Below are positions 5,421-9,158 of a stretch of 9,158 nt of DNA, piece after piece. Below the pieces are notes generated by a model. It saw only the letters and a list, made by a program, of their open reading frames with translations. It was not told the DNA's origin and searched no databases. Position 1 is the stretch's first letter. Each line of letters starts with the position of its first letter. Made by a program: the position numbers and the translations under genes. This stretch comes from an uncultured Alistipes sp. (lineage in GTDB: Bacteria > Bacteroidota > Bacteroidia > Bacteroidales > Rikenellaceae), in the NCBI GenBank assembly GCA_900542505.1, contig UQNV01000059.1, positions 1 through 9,158 of the forward strand, written 5' to 3'.

Positions 5421-6560
5421 ATGGAGAAGAAACAGCGCACGGAAATCGCTTCGCTCGGCCAGTTCGGCCTTATCGACCTGTTGACCCGCGATTTTGCCCC
5501 CGCGAATGCCTCGACCGTCGAGGGTGTGGGCGACGATGCGGCGGTCATTGCCCCCGCGTCGGACGAGGTGATGCTCTGCACGACCGACTCCTTCTACGAG
5601 GGGGTCGATTTCGACCTGACCTATTTCCCGCTCAAGCATCTGGGCTACAAGGTCATCACGGCCGGCGTGAGCGACATCCTGGCGATGAATGCCCTGCCGC
5701 GGCAGGTGACCGTGTCGCTCGGTGTCTCGTCGAAACTGCCCGTCGAGGCGCTGCAGGACCTCTACGAAGGCATCTCGTTCGCCTGCCGCGAGCAGCGCAT
5801 CGACCTGGTGGGGGGCGACACGCGCGCCTCGATGACGGGGCTGATCATCACCGTCACGGTGCTCGGCGCCGCCCGTCGCGAGCGGATGGCCTACCGCCGC
5901 GGGGCGAAGCTCCACGACCTGGTCTGCATCACGGGCAACCTCGGTGCGGCCTATATGGGCCTTCGGCTGCTCGAGCGCGAGCGGCGGGTGCTGAGCGACG
6001 TGAAGAATCCCGAGCCGCGTTTCGAGGGCTACGAATATCTGCTCGAGAAGTACCTCAAGCCGCGTCCGCGGACCGACATCGTCGAGGCGCTGGCCGAGGA
6101 GGGGATTGTGCCTACGTCGATGATTGACCTCTCGGACGGCCTGGCGAGCGACATGCTGCAGCTCTGCCGCGCCTCGAAGTGCGGCGTAAGGCTCTATCTG
6201 GAGCGCATCCCCATTGCGCAGCAGACCACCAGGCTCTCCGAGGAGATGCACTCCGACCCGGTTGTGGCGGCGCTGCACGGCGGCGAGGATTACGAACTTC
6301 TGTTCACCGTGCCGCTGGCCATGCAGGAGCAGGTGATGCGCATGGGAGGCATCGACGTCATCGGCCACATCACGTCGGAGGAGTCGGGGGCCTTCCTGGT
6401 GACGCCCGACGGCGCTGAAATCCGCCTGCGGGCGCAGGGTTTCCCCGACGGGGAGATTGAAGCGAAGGGTGCCGCTCCGGTATCGGGCTCTGCCTCGCCT
6501 TCGTCCCCGGCTGCCGAAGGCGGTGAGGGAACTGCTGCCGGAGGCGGCGCCGAGGCTTAG
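5421..6560 (+). CDS. thiL: Thiamine-monophosphate kinase
   Basis: ThiL phosphorylates thiamine monophosphate to the active cofactor thiamine pyrophosphate. The 379-residue product has the PurM/ThiL-type motifs in order: VGDDAAV (36-42, Mg/ATP-binding acidic pair), TDSFYEGVDFD (55-65), AGVSDILAMNALPRQ (81-95), LVGGDTRAS (129-137), MIDLSDGLASDM (234-245) and HGGEDYELLF (286-295). The typical fold ends near LRAQGF (336-341). Beyond it is a tail of about 35 residues rich in Ala, Gly, Ser and Pro, which makes the protein longer than the roughly 325-345 usual for the family and is probably disordered. No other thiamin gene is near. It is monocistronic, ending at a strong terminator. Confidence 0.96.
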   Translation: MEKKQRTEIASLGQFGLIDLLTRDFAPANASTVEGVGDDAAVIAPASDEVMLCTTDSFYEGVDFDLTYFPLKHLGYKVITAGVSDILAMNALPRQVTVSLGVSSKLPVEALQDLYEGISFACREQRIDLVGGDTRASMTGLIITVTVLGAARRERMAYRRGAKLHDLVCITGNLGAAYMGLRLLERERRVLSDVKNPEPRFEGYEYLLEKYLKPRPRTDIVEALAEEGIVPTSMIDLSDGLASDMLQLCRASKCGVRLYLERIPIAQQTTRLSEEMHSDPVVAALHGGEDYELLFTVPLAMQEQVMRMGGIDVIGHITSEESGAFLVTPDGAEIRLRAQGFPDGEIEAKGAAPVSGSASPSSPAAEGGEGTAAGGGAEA

Positions 6561-6635
6561 GCCGGAGCACCGCAACACCCGCAGCGAATGGTGTGGCGCA
6601 GTCCGGAGCGCATCCGGCATGGGCCTATGATACGG

Positions 6636-6666
6636 CGCTGCCGCCTTCGGGCGGCGGCGTTTTTTT
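6636..6666 (+). terminator. Terminator of thiL
   Basis: A 10-bp stem (6636-6645 with 6650-6659, one G-U) capped by a stable TTCG tetraloop is followed by seven T (6660-6666). It is 75 bp past the thiL stop. It is a textbook intrinsic terminator. Confidence 0.96.
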
Positions 6667-6675
6667 GTCGGGGAA

Positions 6676-6716
6676 GCCGGAGTTCGGAATTTGGAGGCCG
6701 GAGTTCGGAACTTGGA
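6676..6716. repeat. Direct repeat of a 20-bp unit
   Basis: The 20-bp unit at 6676-6695 recurs at 6697-6716 with one mismatch (GAATTTGGA versus GAACTTGGA at the end). It directly follows the thiL terminator. No function is visible. Confidence 0.85.
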
Positions 6717-6808
6717 CATAGGAGCGGGGGAAAATGCACCGGCATGGGACTGGCCGATGCCGCAAAGCAGGCAGGCGAGGCATTTCGATGGTGGTTTGGG
6801 GGATTCTC

Positions 6809-6838
6809 GGGTTTTCCGGGTTTTCCGGGTTTTCCGGG
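6809..6838. repeat. Tandem 9-bp repeat GGGTTTTCC, three copies plus a partial one
   Basis: GGGTTTTCC occurs at 6809-6817, 6818-6826 and 6827-6835, followed by another GGG. Such short tandem arrays vary easily in copy number between strains. Confidence 0.9.
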
Positions 6839-6847
6839 TTTCGTGCT

Positions 6848-6870
6848 GGTTTACACACGGGTTTACACAA
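6848..6870. repeat. Direct repeat of GGTTTACACA
   Basis: GGTTTACACA at 6848-6857 recurs at 6860-6869, at a 12-bp period. Paired short direct repeats next to a tRNA 3' end can be integrase arm sites, but no integrase is in the window. Confidence 0.7.
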
Positions 6871-6911
6871 CCGGGTAGAAATCCTCCGAAAAACCGCCCG
6901 CGACAGGGCAC

Positions 6912-6938
6912 AAAAAAAGTTGCCACACGTGTGACAAC
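6912..6938 (-). terminator. Second, distal terminator of tRNA-Arg
   Basis: A near-perfect 20-bp palindrome (6919-6938) folds on the minus-strand RNA into an 8-bp stem with an ACGU loop; the one imperfect position (6923/6934) becomes a G-U pair only on the minus strand. Seven U residues (6912-6918) follow. Both facts point to minus-strand termination. Confidence 0.8.
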
Positions 6939-6950
6939 CTCCCTAAACGC

Positions 6951-6975
6951 AAGAAAGAGAGTCTTTTGGACTCTC
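6951..6975 (-). terminator. First terminator of tRNA-Arg
   Basis: A perfect 7-bp stem (6957-6963 with 6969-6975) with a five-base loop, followed on the minus strand by UUUCUU (6951-6956). It begins 10 bp after the tRNA 3' end. Confidence 0.88.
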
Positions 6976-6984
6976 CTTCTTCAG

Positions 6985-7058
6985 TGACGCCGACAGGACT
7001 CAAACCTGTAACCTTCTGATCCGTAGTCAGATGCTCTATTCAATTAAGCTACGGCGCC
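6985..7058 (-). tRNA. tRNA-Arg, anticodon ACG
   Basis: The minus strand folds as a complete 74-nt tRNA. The acceptor stem is GGCGCCG with CGGCGTC (one G-U), the anticodon stem is TCTGA/TCAGA around loop CTACGGA with anticodon ACG, and the T arm is ACAGG/CCTGT around TTTGAGT. The ACG anticodon, deaminated to ICG, reads CGU, CGC and CGA. The 3' CCA is not encoded (CTG follows the discriminator A), as is usual in this phylum. A -7 promoter box lies just upstream and two terminators follow. Confidence 0.96.
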
Positions 7059-7076
7059 TTTCCTTGATTGCGAGTG

Positions 7077-7108
7077 CAAAGATAGCTTGATTGATAAATA
7101 GTTACAGA
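7077..7108 (-). promoter_or_regulatory. Promoter of tRNA-Arg
   Basis: The -7 box TATCTTTG (7077-7084) on the minus strand is an exact match and lies 18 bp before the tRNA. The -33 position has TCTG (7105-7108) at 20-bp spacing, one base off TTTG. Confidence 0.75.
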
Positions 7109-7156
7109 ATTAAGTTCGGCCGCCAGTCGCCCGTTTCCCGTGCAACTGTTTCGTTC

Positions 7157-7180
7157 GGTTTAAACATTGGTTTAAACATT
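7157..7180. repeat. Perfect tandem 12-bp repeat with GTTTAAAC palindromes
   Basis: GGTTTAAACATT occurs twice without a gap (7157-7168 and 7169-7180). Each unit contains the 8-bp palindrome GTTTAAAC. The 12-bp spacing, a little over one helical turn, would place two bound dimers on nearly the same face. A protein-binding site is plausible but unproven. Confidence 0.8.
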
Positions 7181-7240
7181 TCGGGTAATTCGTTTATCCC
7201 AAAGTTGGGTTAATAAAAGAGTGAATTAGTTGATTATGAA

Positions 7241-7306
7241 AAAGAAAGTGACGGGCTGTTGAAAGAGCAATTCTATAAGTCCCTTGTTTTCGGCCTGTCA
7301 CTTTTT
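7241..7306 (-). repeat. 66-bp hairpin repeat, copy A
   Basis: The ends are inverted: AAAGTGAC (7245-7252) faces GTCACTTT (7297-7304), and with wobble pairs the plus-strand stem reaches 14 bp (7245-7258 with 7291-7304). Read on the minus strand it aligns with copy B at 7909-7974 over its whole length: identical AAAAAGTGACA start, shared AAGGGNCTTATAGA core, CTTTCNACA and GTCACTTT end. It lies downstream of the interrupted gene at 7389-7841. It could act as a terminator, a mobile palindromic unit or an RNA. Confidence 0.75.
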
Positions 7307-7316
7307 GCTGTTATCA

Positions 7317-7343
7317 AAGAAAAAAAGCCGCATTTTCTCGGCT
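7317..7343 (-). terminator. Terminator downstream of the TGA-interrupted gene
   Basis: On the minus strand a 5-bp stem AGCCG/CGGCT (7326-7330 with 7339-7343) is followed by a run of U (7320-7325 and beyond). It starts 46 bp past the stop of the gene frame. The stem is short, so strength is uncertain. Confidence 0.6.
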
Positions 7344-7388
7344 CTCTCCTTATCCTTTATGGATACGATGCAATCCAACTACATCAAG

Positions 7389-7586
7389 TTATTTCGTAAA
7401 TTGCATCAGATAGTTCTCACAGAATCCTGCTAACGGGAATTTCATCATCTCTTCCCGTCCGTCGGGCGTTGTGTATTGGATTAGTATTGTATCGGCTTTT
7501 ACATGGTAATCGAACAAATTTACCCGTTCGTCCGTTCCCTCTATTTCGACCTCGTTCTGTGTCATTATGCCGATTATCCCGTCCAT
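7389..7586 (-). CDS. Intact 65-codon C-terminal part of the interrupted gene
   Basis: This is the part of the interrupted frame after its last TGA that has its own ATG (starts MDGIIGIMTQNEVEIEG, ends ENYLMQFTK). It may be translated alone, but there is no promoter or SD directly before it, and the sequence upstream continues the same protein-like frame. I regard it as the tail of the gene at 7389-7841 and not as an independent small gene. Function unknown. Confidence 0.35.
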   Translation of the reverse strand: MDGIIGIMTQNEVEIEGTDERVNLFDYHVKADTILIQYTTPDGREEMMKFPLAGFCENYLMQFTK

Positions 7587-7841
7587 CTCTTTAAGTTCGC
7601 ACTTTCATCCGAATAGGTAGCGTCGATTCTTTGCAAGGATAATTTCGACAGGCTTTGTTATGTCTGCCATGTTAGGGGCAAACACATAAATAAATGTTTC
7701 GGGGTATATTCCGTCTTTGGATTTTTCGACAAGCAAGGCTATTCCCTCTGTCGGGCTTCATCTGACCGTCTTTTGAATGATCTGCCTATCTTCCCAAGTT
7801 TCGGACTTTCATTCTGTTTTTGGTTGTTTGTATCTGTTCAT
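7389..7841 (-). pseudogene. Unknown 150-codon gene interrupted by three in-frame TGA codons
   Basis: Reading from ATG at 7841 gives one unbroken reading frame to the TAA at 7389-7391, except for three TGA codons at codons 11 (7809-7811), 28 (7758-7760) and 79 (7605-7607); there is no internal TAA or TAG and no frameshift. The pieces read like a normal soluble protein, for example SPTEGIALLVEKSKDGIYPE after the second TGA and FIYVFAPNMADITKPVEIIL further on. An in-frame TAA at 7866-7868 bounds the frame upstream. I do not recognise the family. The most likely reading is a decaying gene in which CGA (Arg) or TGG (Trp) codons became TGA; read-through or an origin in a UGA-recoding phage or element is the alternative. 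The frame lies between two inverted copies of a hairpin repeat. Confidence 0.6.
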
Positions 7842-7865
7842 ATTGCGCAAAATGTTATGTTGTTT

Positions 7866-7883
7866 TTATCTTCATAAAGATAA
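7866..7883 (-). promoter_or_regulatory. Inverted repeat upstream of the interrupted gene
   Basis: TTATCTT (7866-7872) and AAGATAA (7877-7883) form a perfect 7-bp inverted repeat with a four-base spacer, 25 bp before the ATG at 7841. On the minus strand it contains TATCTTTA, one base off a -7 box. An operator overlapping a promoter is plausible. Confidence 0.4.
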
Positions 7884-7908
7884 GATTATTAACGAAATAA
7901 ACAAAATA

Positions 7909-7974
7909 AAAAAGTGACAAACCCTGCAAAAGGGTCTTATAGATTAACCTTTCTACAAAGTCTGTCACTTTTCA
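7909..7974 (+). repeat. 66-bp hairpin repeat, copy B
   Basis: A perfect 10-bp outer stem AAAAGTGACA/TGTCACTTTT (7910-7919 with 7963-7972) encloses an inner ACCCT/AGGGT hairpin (7921-7925 with 7931-7935) and the core CTTATAGA. It is the inverted relative of copy A at 7241-7306. It lies just after the stop of the small lipoprotein gene and is followed on the minus strand by a U-rich run, so it could terminate that gene. Confidence 0.78.
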
Positions 7975-7989
7975 TTCGACAAGCGTAAA

Positions 7990-8457
7990 TCAGATTTTCT
8001 TAAATGTATATGTTATTGCTGCTTTATAACCGTCATCGTCTATTTCCTCGAAAAGGACGAGTTGCGTTTTTGTTAATTGTTCGATTTTAAATGTCCCATT
8101 ATATTCGTATTCTTGGGGAATTGTCAAAACATCATTTGAGATAGAATATTTTAAGGGCCATTCTTCCTGCAATTGGTTGTTTTCATAATAATTAAAACTT
8201 TTGTATGTGCCCGATCCATCCTTATTGAATGTATAGGTGTAATAGAACCCGTAATCGTCGTTCACATCATCGATCGGATAGGTTATATCCTTATCGAATT
8301 TACCCTCTCCTGGCACAATTTCATAGCCGACCTCACGTGTAATCTGCCATGTTCCGACGATCGACGCATCTTTGTTATCGTCTTTGTCATCATCGGAGCA
8401 GGCCGAAAACGAGATTGCCGCAAACAGAGCAGCCGCAAAGAAAAACAACTTTTTCAT
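7990..8457 (-). CDS. Small lipocalin-like lipoprotein
   Basis: The 155-residue product has a clear lipoprotein signal: MKKLFFFAAALFAAISFSAC with lipidated Cys at residue 20, followed by SDDDKDDNKD, which fits the acidic export signal of Bacteroidetes surface lipoproteins. The mature part begins SIVGTWQIT (32-40), the G-x-W motif typical of lipocalin-like domains, and continues with alternating short hydrophobic/polar strands (FYYTYTFNKDGSGTYKSF, DVLTIPQEYEYNGTFKIEQL, TQLVLFEEI, AAITYTFKK), as expected for a small beta-barrel. The length suits a single-domain lipocalin-like protein. A ligand cannot be deduced. The gene has an unusual upstream region with a probable structured RNA. It is visibly AT-richer than the genes left of the tRNA. 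Confidence 0.88.
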   Translation of the reverse strand: MKKLFFFAAALFAAISFSACSDDDKDDNKDASIVGTWQITREVGYEIVPGEGKFDKDITYPIDDVNDDYGFYYTYTFNKDGSGTYKSFNYYENNQLQEEWPLKYSISNDVLTIPQEYEYNGTFKIEQLTKTQLVLFEEIDDDGYKAAITYTFKKI

Positions 8458-8478
8458 CGTTGCAATAAGTTTTTGTTT

Positions 8479-8500
8479 GTCGTCCCAGCACCTGTACGAC
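8479..8500 (-). promoter_or_regulatory. Hairpin in the 5' leader of the small lipoprotein
   Basis: GTCGT/ACGAC (8479-8483 with 8496-8500) with an inner CAG/CTG pair forms a hairpin 22 bp before the ATG. Its apical segment GGTGCTG (minus strand, 8492 to 8486) is complementary to CAGCACC at 8535-8541, part of the upstream RNA, so the two could compete for pairing. Confidence 0.5.
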
Positions 8501-8519
8501 GGTTAAATTTTGAGATTAA

Positions 8520-8718
8520 AGAAACAGAAAGCGTGGTGCTGAACGCCTATTCACACTTGCAGGCCGTAGGAAACCTTGGTAGATAAATAAGCAACAACAC
8601 CACGCCGTATCCATGAAAGGATATGACGCGGCAAGATGTCAGCCATTCTCTCTACCTTTTCGAATTTCCTACGTTCGCAAGTCGAGAACAAGCTACACTC
8701 TCCGTGTATTCAATATGT
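8520..8718 (-). ncRNA. Probable structured RNA or long leader, possibly pseudoknotted
   Basis: A full promoter drives this minus-strand stretch, which has no protein-like frame but strong pairing. P1 joins 8665-8673 to 8565-8573 (9 bp) and 8677-8681 to 8556-8560 (5 bp) across a small internal loop. P2 joins 8651-8656 to 8578-8583. A hairpin sits at 8608-8612/8619-8623. A further 11-bp helix joins 8595-8605 to 8531-8541; its one imperfect position is a G-U pair only in minus-strand RNA, which supports transcription in that direction, and it crosses P1, giving a pseudoknot. A U-rich run (about 8519-8530) follows the last helix and may end the RNA. It could be a free RNA (the Bacteroidales-1 motif is one candidate from memory) or the regulatory leader of the lipoprotein 60 bp downstream. 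Confidence 0.55.
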
Positions 8719-8723
8719 TACTG

Positions 8724-8754
8724 CAAAAGTAACACATTCGGCGGAAAATGCAAA
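8724..8754 (-). promoter_or_regulatory. Bacteroidetes promoter for the structured RNA
   Basis: On the minus strand, -7 box TACTTTTG (8724-8731) and -33 TTTG (8751-8754) are separated by 19 bp. The start point should be near 8718. No gene starts until the lipoprotein ATG at 8457, 260 bp away. Confidence 0.82.
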
Positions 8755-8812
8755 ACACCTTGCCCATTCGGGTGTTGTTGCCGTTTAAATTTGCTGTAAA
8801 ATTCTTGAAAAC

Positions 8813-8854
8813 AAAGTTTCTATCCAATAGTCGGGAGTATGGAATCGAAACTTT
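8813..8854 (-). terminator. Hairpin after the edge gene, possible terminator
   Basis: An 8-bp perfect inverted repeat (AAAGTTTC at 8813-8820 with GAAACTTT at 8847-8854) with a 26-base loop is followed on the minus strand by GUUUUC. It lies 17 bp past the stop of the gene at 8872. The large loop makes it a weak candidate. Confidence 0.45.
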
Positions 8855-8871
8855 ATTAGTTGTAAGTTGGG

Positions 8872-9138
8872 TTAACCCTCACCGCAAATCTCTTGCATGA
8901 CATGATCCATGTAGATGGCCTGACCGCTCGACATGCGTCCCCACCAATGGCAACCCAGTTCGTCGATGATGATTTCGCCCTGTTCTCTCAACCGATCGGC
9001 CAGCCATGATGTCACCAGCCACCACTCCAACACCTCCTCCCCATTAAAGGGATAGAGGTACTCTTCGTCGATTTTCCCTGCTTGGATTAACTCCTCGATT
9101 ACCGAACTTTGTCCCCACAGGACATGAATGTCTGCCAT
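8872..9138 (-). CDS. Small Trp-rich protein of unknown function, start uncertain
   Basis: I do not recognise a named family. The 88-residue frame from ATG at 9138 is acidic and Trp-rich, with VLWGQ (6-10), EWWLVTSWLADRLREQGE (38-55) and a C-terminal CHWWGRMSSGQAIYMD (63-78). A C-terminal pattern of WWGR followed by GQAIYMD resembles, from memory, small proteins in Bacteroides conjugative and accessory elements; I cannot confirm this. The frame stays open upstream of the ATG to the window edge, so the true start may be outside and the entry may be partial. No SD precedes the ATG. The stop TAA lies inside GGGTTAACCC (8869-8878). Confidence 0.65.
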   Translation of the reverse strand: MADIHVLWGQSSVIEELIQAGKIDEEYLYPFNGEEVLEWWLVTSWLADRLREQGEIIIDELGCHWWGRMSSGQAIYMDHVMQEICGEG

Positions 9139-9158
9139 TTGCTTGGCTTTTTCTTGTG

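Larger units (their letters stand above)
6667..6911. other. Repeat-rich spacer downstream of tRNA-Arg, no gene
   Basis: No protein-like frame is present. Between the thiL terminator and the two terminators of the tRNA lie three unrelated sets of direct repeats (6676-6716, 6809-6838 and 6848-6870). This is the side where the 3' end of the tRNA gene lies, so it is the place where an integrated element would have attached, but no integrase or copy of the tRNA 3' end is visible. Confidence 0.6.
7109..7316. other. Spacer between tRNA-Arg and the accessory region
   Basis: No gene is visible. It contains a perfect tandem 12-bp repeat (7157-7180), a small CCCAA/TTGGG inverted repeat (7198-7209) and the first copy of the 66-bp hairpin repeat (7241-7306). 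Base composition turns AT-rich in this stretch and stays so to the end of the window. Confidence 0.6.

Noticed and set aside
6809..6838. CRISPR-like array
   Set aside because: The 9-bp units are adjacent with no spacers, and there are no cas genes.
4989..6926. Long minus-strand open frame of 645 codons antisense to thiL and overlapping adk
   Set aside because: It is the GC-driven shadow of thiL and of adk in other frames. Its composition is dominated by Arg, His, Gly and Pro and it has no recognisable domain, whereas thiL and adk match their families along their length.
6912..6984. Attachment site (attL/attR) of an integrated element at the tRNA-Arg 3' end
   Set aside because: No second copy of the tRNA 3' end is in the window and the hairpins found there are explained as tandem terminators.
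7236..7262. Eight-codon plus-strand frame MKKKVTGC, resembling a truncated lipoprotein signal
   Set aside because: It is too short and lies within the left arm of hairpin repeat copy A. There is no continuing signal peptide in any frame.

Overview
The window looks like chromosomal DNA of a GC-rich gut Bacteroidetes, most likely Alistipes or another member of the Rikenellaceae. The evidence is repeated TAnnTTTG -7 boxes with TTTG about 20 bp upstream, no Shine-Dalgarno (SD) sequence in front of first genes, the uninterrupted rpsF-rpsR-rplI order, a split LysO exporter, and lipoproteins that are acidic just after the lipobox Cys. The genus is inferred from general character, not from a database match.

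The left part (1 to about 7085) is visibly GC-rich core genome. Positions 1-554 are a repeat-rich spacer. Next, on the minus strand, is the ribosomal operon rpsF-rpsR-rplI (1692 down to 606), with a clear promoter and a hairpin terminator. A minus-strand gene for a 358-residue lipoprotein with an internal duplication follows (2078-3154). On the plus strand, a promoter and a roughly 305-nt structured leader precede a two-gene LysO-type exporter (3717-4606, 4-bp overlap). adk (minus) and thiL (plus) are divergent, with overlapping promoters. A strong terminator closes thiL. A tRNA-Arg(ACG) on the minus strand follows, with two tandem terminators.

The right part (about 7085 to 9158), upstream of the tRNA, is visibly AT-richer and looks accessory. 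From left to right it holds a 12-bp tandem repeat with GTTTAAAC cores; a gene-like frame interrupted by three in-frame TGA codons (7389-7841, minus) and bracketed by two inverted copies of a 66-bp hairpin repeat; a small lipocalin-like lipoprotein (7990-8457, minus); a probable structured, possibly pseudoknotted RNA with its own strong promoter (8520-8754, minus); and a small Trp-rich protein at the window edge (8872-9138, minus).

The most interesting items are the TGA-interrupted frame between inverted hairpin repeats, the structured RNA upstream of the lipoprotein, and the presence of strong SD sequences only at downstream genes (rpsR, rplI, second lysO gene). No complete mobile element, CRISPR array or rRNA gene is visible.
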